From CAWDMW01 sp963803575 (GTDB lineage: Bacteria > Pseudomonadota > Alphaproteobacteria > Rickettsiales > UBA998): a stretch of DNA of 64,000 bases. The translations under genes were made by a program, and so were the position numbers. Positions 1 to 9,080 of this stretch are shown in pieces. Within the stretch, counting starts at the first letter, position 1. Each line of letters starts with the position of its first letter. The stretch covers positions 496,001 to 560,000 of the forward strand of contig CAWDMW010000002.1 in the NCBI GenBank assembly GCA_963803575.1, written 5' to 3'. Under the pieces are notes generated by a model. That model worked only from the letters and a program-made list of their open reading frames with translations. It ran no database searches and was not told the DNA's origin.

Positions 1-187
1 CTGGACAGGACGGTAAAAGAAAGTATGTAATTTTTAATAGACATTATCAGCTCATTTAGTTCGTTGTGCATGGTATAAGCTATTTTGATACAATAATCAA
101 TTGCAAAGAATCCCTAAAACAGTATAAATGTCACTTGTGTAACATCAGCAACACCATAGGCGCGGATTTCCGCAGGATACAGATAAC
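1..187. other. Window edge and upstream region of polysaccharide genes
   Basis: No gene is supported here. All three plus frames meet a stop within the first 60 bases, so the tail of an upstream gene may be present, but it is too short to identify. The rest is AT-rich leader DNA in front of the membrane protein gene at 188. I see no convincing promoter, terminator or RNA gene. Confidence 0.5.
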
Positions 188-1471
188 ATGATGCAAGCAA
201 TAAAACGTTTCTACGAAAAAAATCTCTTTGAACGGATCGTAGTTTACTCCCTCTTATCGTTCTTACTATCTAAAATATATGCAGAATTCGTGTTGGGAGA
301 GTTATTGTTCTACCACCCGCAAGTGACGCAATGGATATTCTTTAGTGCATTGACTCTGGACTATGTCGTGTGTCTGCCAAAGATCACCCGAATGCGGGTG
401 ACGTTTAACATGATGTCGATGTATAGCCTCATTATTATGACCATGATTCTGCATGGTTTGGCTGTGGGTATCTATAATGACAACCCATTATTCACTATAT
501 TTAATGATGTTGTGCCGCTTTTAATGATTTCTCTTAATATCTTGCGTATGCAATCTGAGGCAGAAAATCACGTACCGATTAACTTTAAGTTCATTTTCTA
601 TACGTCATTGCTGGTGCAGGCTATTTCGACGCTGAGCAGTATTGTGGTGGCGTATGGCGGATTGTTAGAAATGACGTTATTCACGCCTGACACGATGACC
701 ATCGTTACTTTTTGTGCGGCGCTCTATACGTGGAAGAAGATTCCGCTATGGTGCTGGATTGTCTTTATGATCGAGCTGGGTTTCGGTGTGACGCAATTAA
801 ATCGCACGACGATGCTGTTCTTAGGCATCGTATTCTTGGGATATGTGATGCTGCAAATCTTACGAGCGCCTATTAAAGGAGTGATTGTGCTTGGCAGTGT
901 GATCGTAGTTGTCACGCTGGCATTTAATTCTCTGCCGAAAGATTCCATGACCTATGTGCGTATTAATGACTTAGCGAATCTGGATTTGGGTAAGCGCACC
1001 GGTGCCGTGGGTGAGCGTCAGCAGGAATGGGATAGTATCAATACGGATTTACGCAAACGTGGCCAAACGGATGAATGGCTGGGATTTGGTATGGGGGGTA
1101 CGTATACGATGAAATTTACCTATGAAATACGTGAAGGCTATGGTCATGCCCATTATTCTTGGGCATGGTTCAAGATGCGTTTTGGTGAGTTAGGGTATTT
1201 ATATCTGGCCATATTGGCAGGCATGATGATGGTTAATACGTTTAGGGGAATTATTATCGGGACGCCAGTCAGCACAACTGTGGCATTTATCTGCCTGTTT
1301 GGTCTGGTATATCTGGTGACTTACGTCAATTCTGTCTGGTTGCTTTCTGGATTGCACTTCCTGCACATGCCGATTAACCGCAAGATTCTTAACCGTAGCC
1401 AACGCTCTGCGGATCGTGATTATGGGGAATTGCAGCAAAATAGTGTTGTGATGGGAAGTAAGGTAAACTGA
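188..1471 (+). CDS. O-antigen polymerase/ligase-like membrane protein
   Basis: This 427-residue protein is mostly hydrophobic, with about ten predicted membrane spans. A large soluble loop lies at about residues 255-325, followed by GHAHYSWAWFKMRFGELGY and further spans. That layout (many helices, one big periplasmic loop near the C-terminus, conserved His before an aromatic-rich helix) is typical of the Wzy polymerase/WaaL ligase superfamily, which joins polysaccharide repeat units or transfers them to lipid A. It is followed one base later by a flippase gene, so a polysaccharide assembly role is likely. Polymerase and ligase cannot be told apart from sequence alone. The start has two consecutive Met codons. 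Confidence 0.65.
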   Translation: MMQAIKRFYEKNLFERIVVYSLLSFLLSKIYAEFVLGELLFYHPQVTQWIFFSALTLDYVVCLPKITRMRVTFNMMSMYSLIIMTMILHGLAVGIYNDNPLFTIFNDVVPLLMISLNILRMQSEAENHVPINFKFIFYTSLLVQAISTLSSIVVAYGGLLEMTLFTPDTMTIVTFCAALYTWKKIPLWCWIVFMIELGFGVTQLNRTTMLFLGIVFLGYVMLQILRAPIKGVIVLGSVIVVVTLAFNSLPKDSMTYVRINDLANLDLGKRTGAVGERQQEWDSINTDLRKRGQTDEWLGFGMGGTYTMKFTYEIREGYGHAHYSWAWFKMRFGELGYLYLAILAGMMMVNTFRGIIIGTPVSTTVAFICLFGLVYLVTYVNSVWLLSGLHFLHMPINRKILNRSQRSADRDYGELQQNSVVMGSKVN

Positions 1472-1472
1472 C

Positions 1473-2711
1473 ATGCCCAGGAAGCTTGATTCGCTGGCAC
1501 TGACTGTCAGCAGCATTAGCAATGCATTACTCCAGCTGGCAGTGGTGATTATGGTTGCCCAATATATGGGGTCTGCTGCAACGGGGCGTTACGCGCTGGC
1601 GCAAAGCTATATTATCCCTGCCATGTTTTTGGGCATGTTGGGGTTGCGTACACAAGCGCTGCTGGATAAAGAGTCGCGATATGTGGGGACAGATTTCTTT
1701 GCCATTCGTACCATTTATGGTGGAGTCCTCTTCTTAGCCACGCTAGCATTGGTGGCCGTAGTGGAAAGTGCTGCGATATTGCCAATTGCTGCGGCACTGG
1801 CGGTGGTGAAGATGCTGGATGGGTACACCGACATTATGTTGGGGTTATTGCAGCGTTGCCAGCAAATGCGTGCCATTATGATGCAGGCATTGTCTCGCCT
1901 AGTCATTGGATTAATAGGTTTTTATGGCGGGTACTTGGTTTTTGATGATCTGGTGATTGCACTACTCACATTATCAGTAGCGCTGGCTGTGCATATGGTC
2001 TGGGTGGAGTATCGCTTTTGCCGTCGTCATATAACGTTTCAGGGATCCTGGGTGCATGGAGACGTCCAGCAACGTGCTTCACGGCGCACCTTATTGAAGC
2101 TTGGGATTCCATGGGGCATTGCCATATTGCTGGGTAATTTGCAGTTTAGTGCGATTAGGATTATTTTGGACAAACTGCAAAGCCCTGAAGTTGTTGGGTA
2201 TTTTAGTGTAACATTGCAATTGATTGTGGTGGGGCATCTGGTGATTTGTGCGATTAGTAATGCATATGTGCCGCACATGCAGGCAGCACATGAAGCCAAT
2301 CAACCGCGCAAATTTATTAAGTCATTAGTCATGTTATCTGGTTTGGTGCTTGGATGCGTAGGGGCTGGCATAGGCATTGCGCTACTGATTGGAGGGTGGA
2401 TTATTGAAACCGTCTTTGGATCAGAATTTGCCGGACTGGATTCATTATTACTGACCGCTTGCTTTGCGGCCATCCCTATTTATCTAACCGCGGCTATATC
2501 CTCTGCATATCTTGCCTGCAAAATTGGTTATATGCAAATGTGGGTGAATGCCGCCGGATTATTGCTGATGGTTGCTGGCGCGTATTACTGGATTCCTGAA
2601 CATGGAGCGCAGGGTGCTTATTATGCATTGAGTGCTGCATTGGGTGTGCAGTTACTCATTAGTATAGCGGTTATTGCATGGATGTGGAAACGGCAGCCCG
2701 AAACTGCTTAA
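1473..2711 (+). CDS. Polysaccharide flippase (Wzx/MATE-like)
   Basis: This 412-residue polytopic membrane protein has about 12 hydrophobic segments distributed along its length. The N-terminal pattern (a first helix, then GSAATGRYALAQSYIIPAM and LGLRTQALLDKE) resembles the oligosaccharide flippase families that carry undecaprenyl-linked glycans across the inner membrane. It starts two bases after the polymerase/ligase-like gene, indicating co-transcription and a joint role in surface polysaccharide export. Its stop codon overlaps by four bases the stop of the convergent phosphatase gene. The family assignment rests on topology and motif resemblance; the substrate is unknown. Confidence 0.7.
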   Translation: MPRKLDSLALTVSSISNALLQLAVVIMVAQYMGSAATGRYALAQSYIIPAMFLGMLGLRTQALLDKESRYVGTDFFAIRTIYGGVLFLATLALVAVVESAAILPIAAALAVVKMLDGYTDIMLGLLQRCQQMRAIMMQALSRLVIGLIGFYGGYLVFDDLVIALLTLSVALAVHMVWVEYRFCRRHITFQGSWVHGDVQQRASRRTLLKLGIPWGIAILLGNLQFSAIRIILDKLQSPEVVGYFSVTLQLIVVGHLVICAISNAYVPHMQAAHEANQPRKFIKSLVMLSGLVLGCVGAGIGIALLIGGWIIETVFGSEFAGLDSLLLTACFAAIPIYLTAAISSAYLACKIGYMQMWVNAAGLLLMVAGAYYWIPEHGAQGAYYALSAALGVQLLISIAVIAWMWKRQPETA

Positions 2712-3409
2712 CATTCATTTGTCGTGAGAAAATGATGCTGGACACCGTCTATAATGAGGGCAGTGACACGCCCTGTTGCATAAGAGCCTGTATCAATGCC
2801 GACACTCCCGTTGCGTATGTAAGGGGTATCAAAGATTGTATGGCCATGAATGATGGTGCGATCACAGGTGACGGGATGTTGTAGAAAATCCTCTCGTATC
2901 ATTAGCAAATCTGACAGGCTTTGCTGCTGGAGTGGAATGTCGGGGCGCAACCCTGCATGGACAAAGATATAGTCTTCATGCGTGTAATAGGGTTGGCAGG
3001 CCTGAAAGAATTGATGATGGGCATAAGGGATGGCCGCCTGAAGCGCAATACGCAACGAAGATTCTGACTGATTCAGCGTAACGCCATAACTATGGATGGT
3101 TTCATCTATGCCCCATGGTTGCAAGCTGGCGTAGCTTAACTCACCTTTCAAAAAACCCATCAGCGCCCATTCATGGTTACCCTGCAAAAAGACGCAGCGT
3201 TCCTGACGCGACAATTTTAGCAGTTCAGTGATAACCTGCGCGCTATGGTGGCCGCGATCAATATAGTCACCAAGGAAAATAAATCTTGTATGCATTGCGG
3301 CATTCTGGCTTCGGTAGGCATGAATGAGTGACAGAAGCGCGTGCAGGCAGTCCAGCCGCCCATGTATATCGCCTATGGCAATCAGTCGCGGGGCAGAAGT
3401 CAAAAACAT
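2708..3409 (-). CDS. PPP-family metallophosphoesterase (serine/threonine phosphatase-like)
   Basis: The 233-residue protein carries the calcineurin-like metal-binding set in order: GDIHG at 13-17, GDYIDRG at 47-53, GNHE at 77-80, a later VHAGL histidine, and IIHGHT followed by GIDTGS. These residues bind two metal ions and catalyse phosphoester hydrolysis. The spacing matches bacterial PPP phosphatases related to ApaH and PrpA/B. It is soluble, with no signal peptide. The gene is convergent with the flippase (four-base overlap) and divergent from galU. Whether it acts on phosphoproteins or on diadenosine tetraphosphate cannot be decided here. Confidence 0.85.
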   Translation of the reverse strand: MFLTSAPRLIAIGDIHGRLDCLHALLSLIHAYRSQNAAMHTRFIFLGDYIDRGHHSAQVITELLKLSRQERCVFLQGNHEWALMGFLKGELSYASLQPWGIDETIHSYGVTLNQSESSLRIALQAAIPYAHHQFFQACQPYYTHEDYIFVHAGLRPDIPLQQQSLSDLLMIREDFLQHPVTCDRTIIHGHTIFDTPYIRNGSVGIDTGSYATGRVTALIIDGVQHHFLTTNEC

Positions 3410-3433
3410 GTCATTTATTATTTATAAAGATAC

Positions 3434-3462
3434 TTGCAATAAGAGTAAAGGCATGGCATAGT
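3434..3462 (+). promoter_or_regulatory. Candidate sigma70 promoter upstream of galU
   Basis: TTGCAA at 3434-3439 and CATAGT at 3457-3462 are separated by 17 bases, within the divergent spacer between the phosphatase gene and galU. This would leave a leader of about 110 bases. The -10 match is imperfect, so this is only a candidate. Confidence 0.3.
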
Positions 3463-3577
3463 GCGGCGCAATATGACACAAGCGGTGATAGGTGTAACGC
3501 AGAAAGAAAGACCCTAGGGAATATCTCTTAAGTTAAGTCATCATACGCATAATCCTTACAGTAACGATGGATCTTAT

Positions 3578-4447
3578 ATGAAACAGATTAAAAAAGCAAT
3601 TTTCCCCGTTGGTGGCCTTGGTACACGGTTTTTGCCGGCTACCAAATCTATGCCGAAAGAAATGCTGCCGATTGTCAACAAACCATTAATTCATTATGCA
3701 TTTGAAGAAGCGCAGGCAGCAGGCATTGAACAGTTTATTTTTGTCACCGGACGTAACAAGGATGCGATCAGTAACCACTTCGATCATGCTTACGAGCTGC
3801 AACAGGTGTTAAGTGAAGCGAATAAGCAAAAAGAACTGGAAGCAACCAAAAGCTGGTTACCGCAGCCGGGAAGCATCATGTTTATTCGCCAGCAGGAGCC
3901 TATGGGGCTGGGGCATGCCATTTGGTGTGCGCGTCACGCAATTGGTGATGAACCGTTTGCCGTGATACTGGCTGATGATTTGGTGCGTGCAGATACACCT
4001 TGCATGAAGCAGCTTGTGGATGCTTACGCGCAGAAGCCAGGTGGCAATATGGTGGCCGTGATGGACGTACCGCGCGAAGATACACGACATTATGGTGTAC
4101 TGGACGTAGAAACGCAGGAAGATAAGATTGTGACTGCTAAAGGGTTGGTAGAGAAACCAGCGCCGGATGATGCGCCGTCTACACTTTCCATTATTGGACG
4201 CTATATTTTGCAACCAGAGATTATGCACGTGCTGGAAGGGCAAAGCAAGGGACGTGGTGGCGAGATACAAATCACTGATGCTATGAGTTCAGCCATTCCT
4301 GACATGCCTATGCATGGTTACCGTTTTGATGGTAAGCGTTTTGATTGTGGAAATCATTCTGGGTTTGTGGAAGCGAATCTGGTGTATGCATTGTCTGATC
4401 CTCATACTGGCGCACAATTGCGCGAAACCTTAAAGCAATATTGCTAA
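3578..4447 (+). CDS. galU: UTP-glucose-1-phosphate uridylyltransferase
   Basis: This protein makes UDP-glucose from UTP and glucose-1-phosphate, the activated sugar for surface glycans. The 289-residue length is standard. The N-terminal nucleotide-binding motif GGLGTRFLPATKSMPKEMLP begins at residue 12, and IVNKPLIHYAFEEA and the later LVEKP and GGEIQITDA segments are all typical of bacterial GalU. It is soluble and cytoplasmic. It lies 20 bases before a GT4 glycosyltransferase gene on the same strand, consistent with a polysaccharide precursor operon. Confidence 0.95.
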   Translation: MKQIKKAIFPVGGLGTRFLPATKSMPKEMLPIVNKPLIHYAFEEAQAAGIEQFIFVTGRNKDAISNHFDHAYELQQVLSEANKQKELEATKSWLPQPGSIMFIRQQEPMGLGHAIWCARHAIGDEPFAVILADDLVRADTPCMKQLVDAYAQKPGGNMVAVMDVPREDTRHYGVLDVETQEDKIVTAKGLVEKPAPDDAPSTLSIIGRYILQPEIMHVLEGQSKGRGGEIQITDAMSSAIPDMPMHGYRFDGKRFDCGNHSGFVEANLVYALSDPHTGAQLRETLKQYC

Positions 4448-4466
4448 AGAACCGGAGTTACCCCTG

Positions 4467-5639
4467 ATGAATCATTCCCCTCGCGTTGCCATTGTCCATG
4501 ACTGGTTGCCACTCATTGCCGGCGCTGAACGTGTGCTTGAACAGATTGTTCAGCTTTATCCCGGTGCAGATATTTATACGTTGTTCGATTTCCTCAATGA
4601 TGAGCAACGCTCTATCTTTGGTGAGAGTAAAATTACGGCCAGCTATTTAAACAAACTGCCTAAGGTAGAGAAATATTACCGCAAGCTTTTGCCGCTTTGC
4701 CCACAAGCGATTGAGGATTTTGATTTATCCGGCTACGATTTGATTATTTCTTCCAGTTACGCTGTAGCGAAAGGCGTGATTACCGGTCCCGATCAGGTGC
4801 ATGTGTCATATGTGCATAGTCCGGCAAGATATGCATGGGATTTGACGCATCAATATTTGCGTCAAAGTAATATGGATCGTGGAGCTAAAGGGTATTTAAC
4901 CAAGTCGCTTCTACATAAATTCCGTCAGTGGGATTGTCGTACCGCTAACGGTGTGGATCAGTTTATTGCTAATTCTGAATATATTGCCCGCCGAATTCAA
5001 AAGACATATCGTCGTGATGCGGAAGTGATTTATCCTCCGGTCAATGTGGAAGGCTTTACCTTCTCCGATAAAAAGGAAGATTTTTACCTTACCGCCTCAC
5101 GTATGGTGCCGTATAAGCGCCTTGATCTGATTGCACGTGCGTTTGCTGCAATGCCAGACAAGAAGCTGGTGATTATTGGTGATGGCCCCGAGATGCCTAA
5201 AGTGCAGGAAGCTGCAAAGGGTAGATCAAATATTACGATTATGGGCTATCAGGAAACGGACGTGTTGCGCGACCATATGCAACGCGCGCGTGCGTTTGTG
5301 TTTGCTGCGGAAGAAGATTTCGGCATTGTTCCGGTGGAAGCGCAAGCGTGTGGCACACCAGTCATTGCGTATGGTGCCGGTGGTGCATTGGAAACCGTGA
5401 TTGATTATCGCACAGATGCACAACATGCCACGGGTACCTTCTTTGATACGCAGACGCCTGAAGCATTATGCGAGGCAGTGAAGCGTTTTGATGAAGTGCA
5501 TGAGCAGGTAACGCCTGCTGCCTGCCGGGAGAATGCAGAAGGATTTTCACAAGCCATTTTCCAGCAGAAAATGCGTGATGTGATTGAGCGAGCCACACGT
5601 AACGTCCATGGGGAAGCCGTCATTTCGGATGCGGCATGA
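4467..5639 (+). CDS. Glycosyltransferase family 4
   Basis: This 390-residue GT-B glycosyltransferase begins with VAIVHDWLPLIAGAERVLEQ, the acceptor-side N-terminal fold with the glycine loop. It later has YLTASRMVPYKRLDL, the hinge into the donor domain, and EEDFGIVPVEAQACGTPVIAY, which contains the E-x7-E donor-binding motif of GT4 retaining transferases. It is cytoplasmic or membrane-peripheral. It follows galU closely and overlaps the next gene by four bases, so the three are probably one transcript. The sugar and acceptor are unknown; mannosyl or glucosyl transfer in lipopolysaccharide or capsule synthesis is an inference. Confidence 0.85.
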   Translation: MNHSPRVAIVHDWLPLIAGAERVLEQIVQLYPGADIYTLFDFLNDEQRSIFGESKITASYLNKLPKVEKYYRKLLPLCPQAIEDFDLSGYDLIISSSYAVAKGVITGPDQVHVSYVHSPARYAWDLTHQYLRQSNMDRGAKGYLTKSLLHKFRQWDCRTANGVDQFIANSEYIARRIQKTYRRDAEVIYPPVNVEGFTFSDKKEDFYLTASRMVPYKRLDLIARAFAAMPDKKLVIIGDGPEMPKVQEAAKGRSNITIMGYQETDVLRDHMQRARAFVFAAEEDFGIVPVEAQACGTPVIAYGAGGALETVIDYRTDAQHATGTFFDTQTPEALCEAVKRFDEVHEQVTPAACRENAEGFSQAIFQQKMRDVIERATRNVHGEAVISDAA

Positions 5640-6577
5640 TCTGGGTTGCGCTGCTTTGCGTAGCGTTGTCCGTCTGGCCAGTCTTTGACGAAGTTACCTT
5701 GCCAGGCGAAGTGCTTGGGCAGTTTCGCTTGCAATGGATGATAGGGCTAGTTGTTCCACTCATTTGGTGTGTGTGGAAACGCGCTAACGTACCAGCTACC
5801 ATCATTGCACTAGCGATGTTAGCGAATGGATACTGGATCTATAGCGGATTGCAGCCAGTAGCGGCCACGTCCGCAGCATCGGATAGCCGCTCGGTTGCGG
5901 TTAAAGTGCTAAGCTTTAATGCGTGGAAAAATAATGCAACTCCACAACGTATCATAGATACGATCATAGCCAGTGACGCCGATATTGTCTGGCTGCAGGA
6001 AGTTCATGCGCCCATGCGTTCCCGGTTTTTGTCTGAGTTAGCGGGGCGGTATCCGTTCTTTTATGCGCCAGAAAATAACAGTTTGCCGCAAAGTTCCGCC
6101 ATGCTCTCAAAGCATCCGTTTGACGCGCAAACGGTGAATAAAACCACATCGGCGCGGCCACATCGCTTTGTTCATGCCAAGATGGATGTTAGAGGCGTAC
6201 CAGTACATTTCGTTGGGCTGCATCTCTATTCGCCGGTTTCAACCCAGCGACTGGCATTACGTCACGAGCAAATGCATTATACCGCTCACTATATGCGTGA
6301 GACATTTACGGCAGATGACCACGTGATTGTTGCGGGTGATATGAATAGTGTGGCATGGCGTCCAACCTTTCAGGCATTTCGTGCCTTGTCGCGACTAAAT
6401 ACAGCGGGTACGTTTTCTGAGATGGCGCTTAGCTGGCCGACTTTTCTGCCATGGCCTATTGCTGTGCCTATCGACCAGATTCTAATGAGTCCAACCTTGT
6501 GTAGTGACGGGATGAAGCGTTTGCCTTCTGCCGGATCCGACCACTATCCGGTATCTGCGAGATTATATCGCTGCTAA
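5636..6577 (+). CDS. Endonuclease/exonuclease/phosphatase (EEP) family membrane protein
   Basis: The 313-residue protein has two or three hydrophobic segments at the N-terminus (about residues 1-18, 33-48 and 53-70), then an EEP domain. Visible catalytic motifs are FNAW (94-97), the metal-binding Glu in LQEV (122), GDMN (234-237) and SDHYP (301-305). The family hydrolyses phosphodiesters in DNA, lipids or phosphoinositides. Membrane anchoring suggests a periplasmic or surface catalytic domain. It overlaps the preceding glycosyltransferase gene by four bases, so it belongs to that operon; a lipid-linked or glycan phosphodiester substrate is plausible but unproven. Confidence 0.75.
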   Translation: MIWVALLCVALSVWPVFDEVTLPGEVLGQFRLQWMIGLVVPLIWCVWKRANVPATIIALAMLANGYWIYSGLQPVAATSAASDSRSVAVKVLSFNAWKNNATPQRIIDTIIASDADIVWLQEVHAPMRSRFLSELAGRYPFFYAPENNSLPQSSAMLSKHPFDAQTVNKTTSARPHRFVHAKMDVRGVPVHFVGLHLYSPVSTQRLALRHEQMHYTAHYMRETFTADDHVIVAGDMNSVAWRPTFQAFRALSRLNTAGTFSEMALSWPTFLPWPIAVPIDQILMSPTLCSDGMKRLPSAGSDHYPVSARLYRC

Positions 6578-6591
6578 CAGTGTTTACTGTT
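6576..6591. other. Hairpin spanning two convergent stop codons
   Basis: AACAGT (6576-6581) and ACTGTT (6586-6591) form a perfect six-base stem around GTTT. It covers the stop codon of the plus-strand EEP gene and the stop of the minus-strand glycosyltransferase gene. No strong T tract follows in either direction, so a bidirectional terminator is possible but weakly supported. Confidence 0.35.
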
Positions 6592-7756
6592 TGAGTTGCG
6601 TCACGATATCAACGAAGATATCGGTGAAATGCTTATCCGAGAAATGCGTTTGCGCGCGTTTGCGTCCAGCTTTCGCTATGGTATCTGCCCATTCAGGGTC
6701 ATTCAGGTAACGAGTGATGGCACTGGCCAGTGCATCTGCATCCCCAATCGTGGTTAGTTGTCCGGACGTGTCATGCTCAATAATTTCTTTGGCACCACCG
6801 GCATTGCTGGCAATGACAGGGCGTCCAGACAACATGCCTTCCACGATAACTCGCCCAAATGGCTCAGGCGCGGTGGAGCAGTGCGTAATAACGTCACAGG
6901 CAGCCATGACGTTTGGCACATGGTCGCTATGGCCAGCAAAAATCACACGATCTTCCACGCCAAGTGACGTTGCCAGTGCTGTTAATTCATCTGTATAGGC
7001 TTCTTCACCAAACAGCGCATCTCCAACAATAACACCGCGTGCGTTCTCCAGCTTTGTCAGCGCTTTTAGGAAAATGTCTTGTCCTTTCCACTGGCTGATG
7101 CGTCCAAAAATACCCACCAGCGGTTCCCCGTTCGGGCTGAACTCTGCACGGTAATCTTGCGTCAATTGCGTTTCAGCCAGTGCCTCATCAAAGCTATCAA
7201 TGTTAATGTCGGAATAAGCAACGCTGATACGTTCGCGTCTTCCCCCATGCGCCAGCCATGCTTCCAAACTGGCTTTGGAGTTCAGGACAACATGGTTTGC
7301 GCTATAACGAGACAGGCGCGTAATAACCCATATCATAGCCGGACTGAAATGTTCAGGACTCAGTAAGTCATTCATATACCAGATAATTGGTTTGCGAGAG
7401 AATGGCTTGGCTAGTGACGCTGCAATAAATGCTTTTTGTGATACTGGCACCAGCACATCTGCTTCATTACTGTGTGAGATGACTTTTTTCACCAAGCCTG
7501 CAATACCCGGGATCGCTCTAAGCGTGGCAAAAAATCTGCCATCACGCCGTATATTGCTGATGGTTTCCGGCATATGGCAAATATGGTAAAGGATGTGATG
7601 CTGATTAAGCAGGTCGCCTAAGGTACCTTCGTCAAATGTTAATACTTTGGCAGATAGGCGACTATCTTTGCACAGGCTAAGCATAGCAAACTCTGCACCA
7701 CCGGGTGATCCGGCATGCGTCATGAACAGAATATTAGGGAGTGCTGAATAATTCAT
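6584..7756 (-). CDS. Glycosyltransferase family 4
   Basis: This 390-residue protein has the GT-B two-domain pattern. The N-terminus reads NILFMTHAGSPGGAEFAM, a Gly-rich acceptor loop. The donor domain begins around PLVGIFGRISQWKGQDIFLKA, and the E-x7-E motif lies in EPFGRVIVEGMLSGRPVIAS. It is predicted soluble or membrane-peripheral. It points toward the galU-GT4-EEP operon and is divergent from the acyltransferase gene, so it belongs to the same polysaccharide region but has its own promoter. Donor and acceptor cannot be read from the sequence. Confidence 0.85.
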   Translation of the reverse strand: MNYSALPNILFMTHAGSPGGAEFAMLSLCKDSRLSAKVLTFDEGTLGDLLNQHHILYHICHMPETISNIRRDGRFFATLRAIPGIAGLVKKVISHSNEADVLVPVSQKAFIAASLAKPFSRKPIIWYMNDLLSPEHFSPAMIWVITRLSRYSANHVVLNSKASLEAWLAHGGRRERISVAYSDINIDSFDEALAETQLTQDYRAEFSPNGEPLVGIFGRISQWKGQDIFLKALTKLENARGVIVGDALFGEEAYTDELTALATSLGVEDRVIFAGHSDHVPNVMAACDVITHCSTAPEPFGRVIVEGMLSGRPVIASNAGGAKEIIEHDTSGQLTTIGDADALASAITRYLNDPEWADTIAKAGRKRAQTHFSDKHFTDIFVDIVTQLKQ

Positions 7757-7769
7757 GCGTTAGGGTAGT

Positions 7770-7781
7770 AATGTTAACATT
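7770..7781. promoter_or_regulatory. 12-bp palindrome upstream of glycosyltransferase gene
   Basis: AATGTTAACATT is a perfect 12-base palindrome 14 bases upstream of the minus-strand glycosyltransferase start codon. The half-site TAACATT recurs in the inverted repeat upstream of divK. It may be an operator; no bound protein is known from this sequence. Confidence 0.3.
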
Positions 7782-7977
7782 TAACCTCAGCATAACGAAG
7801 AGATGCGCGAAAAGCTAGTATAGAATTGTACCCGGCACAACGTTACATATGTCTATTTACGGGTGAAAACACTCAAATGGCGAGTCAAAGCATGTAAACT
7901 TTGTGGACTTTCCTGCGTATTTATGACAGAAACCAACATATTATTTAATGAAAGTTCACTAATGGCGGGTAAATCAT

Positions 7978-8505
7978 ATGCGAGACAAACTGATTAAACA
8001 AGGAAAGCGCTTTTTTATTGACGCTATTGGGTTGGTTCAGCGCTCTATTTTAGGCGATGATATTATTAGTGTGACATTGCGAAAATATCTGATTCAGCTA
8101 ATGGGCGTGAAGTGGGGGCAGGGCACTAAGATGCTGGCGCAATGCGATGTGCTGGGAGGCCGTATTAGTTTTGGGAAAGGGTGCTTTATTAATCGTCGTT
8201 GTTATTTTGATTCAACAGGGCGCATCACGATTGGCAATCATGTCTCCATTGCGCATGGCGTGACATTTGTGACAGCGCATCACGACATAGGAACGCCCCA
8301 AAAGCGTGCCGGTGAGATTGATGGTCGTACAACGGTGATTGGTGACGGCGTATGGATTGGTGCAAACGCCACGATTCTTCCGGGCGTGACGATTGGTGAA
8401 TCAGCCGTGGTTGCTGCTTGCGCGGTTGTAACAAAAGATGTTCCCCCTAATACGCTGGTTAAAGGCGTTCCTGCCATAGTTGCCAAGCAGTTGAGTGAGA
8501 GTTAG
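7978..8505 (+). CDS. Hexapeptide-repeat acyltransferase (left-handed beta-helix)
   Basis: The 175-residue protein is dominated by hexapeptide repeats from about residue 55 onward, for example ITIGNHVSIAHGVTF, TVIGDGVWIGANATILPGVTIGE and AVVAACAVVTKDV. A catalytic-type His sits in VTAHHDIG. The C-terminal VKGVPAIVAKQL is the usual end of O-acetyltransferases of the CatB/WcaF/NodL group. Such enzymes transfer acetyl groups from acetyl-CoA to sugars as trimers. Its position beside glycosyltransferases suggests polysaccharide O-acetylation. The start is supported by a Met at 7978 preceded by GGCGGG. Confidence 0.85.
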   Translation: MRDKLIKQGKRFFIDAIGLVQRSILGDDIISVTLRKYLIQLMGVKWGQGTKMLAQCDVLGGRISFGKGCFINRRCYFDSTGRITIGNHVSIAHGVTFVTAHHDIGTPQKRAGEIDGRTTVIGDGVWIGANATILPGVTIGESAVVAACAVVTKDVPPNTLVKGVPAIVAKQLSES

Positions 8506-8597
8506 TGCAGACATCGTGCAGGTTGTAATCACAGGGTGATTGTGGTTATCGCAGCGCATAACGGGTTTTTAATGCTTAAACGGTATACTCATCTTTC

Positions 8598-8637
8598 ATA
8601 ACATTTGGAAAGCCACAATGTTATAAGGTATGATAAT
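8598..8637 (+). promoter_or_regulatory. Inverted repeat overlapping candidate divK promoter
   Basis: ATAACATT (8598-8605) and AATGTTAT (8617-8624) are perfect inverted arms with an 11-base spacer. They overlap a candidate promoter, TTGGAA (8605-8610) plus TATGAT (8629-8634) with 18-base spacing. The arrangement fits a dyad operator over the divK-pleD promoter. It does not match the TTAA-N7-TTAA CtrA site. Confidence 0.4.
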
Positions 8638-8678
8638 ATCAACTCACGAAGCGACAATCCGTAAGTCAGGGAGAACCA

Positions 8679-9080
8679 ATGTCCGAAGCGCCTAAGACCA
8701 TTCTTATTGTAGAGGATAATGATCTGAACCTCAAATTGTTTCGTGATCTGCTTGGGGCGAACGGATACCATACGATTGAGACAAAAGAGGGTTATGAGGC
8801 TATTAATCTGGCGAAGAAGCTGCATCCTGATTTAATTTTAATGGATATTCAATTGCCGGAAATCTCGGGTCTGGAAGTCACGAAGCGTATCAAGGCAGAT
8901 ATTGAAATACGGCATATCCCTATCATTGCGGTAACCGCATTTGCCATGAAGAATGATGAAGAAAAGATTTTACAAGCCGGATGCGAAGCGTATATCTCCA
9001 AACCCATTTCTATTGCGGATTTCTTAACATCGGTACGCCAGTTTCTTGATGTTGGGCGCATGATGGAAGGTGCTTCATGA
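8679..9080 (+). CDS. divK: Single-domain response regulator DivK
   Basis: This 133-residue protein is a stand-alone receiver domain. The acidic pocket is VEDND (11-15), the phosphoacceptor is Asp56 in LILMDIQLPE, the conserved Thr is in AVTAF, and the Lys is in YISKPI. The sequence closely follows alphaproteobacterial DivK, which is phosphorylated by DivJ and PleC kinases and relays cell-cycle state to DivL-CckA and PleC/DivJ. It is cytoplasmic, with no output domain. Its stop overlaps pleD by four bases, the usual divK-pleD operon. The RBS is AGGGAG just upstream. Confidence 0.95.
   Translation: MSEAPKTILIVEDNDLNLKLFRDLLGANGYHTIETKEGYEAINLAKKLHPDLILMDIQLPEISGLEVTKRIKADIEIRHIPIIAVTAFAMKNDEEKILQAGCEAYISKPISIADFLTSVRQFLDVGRMMEGAS

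Noticed and set aside
8506..8678. Possible CtrA site (TTAA pairs) upstream of divK
   Set aside because: The TTAA pairs are three bases apart, not seven, so they do not fit the CtrA box.
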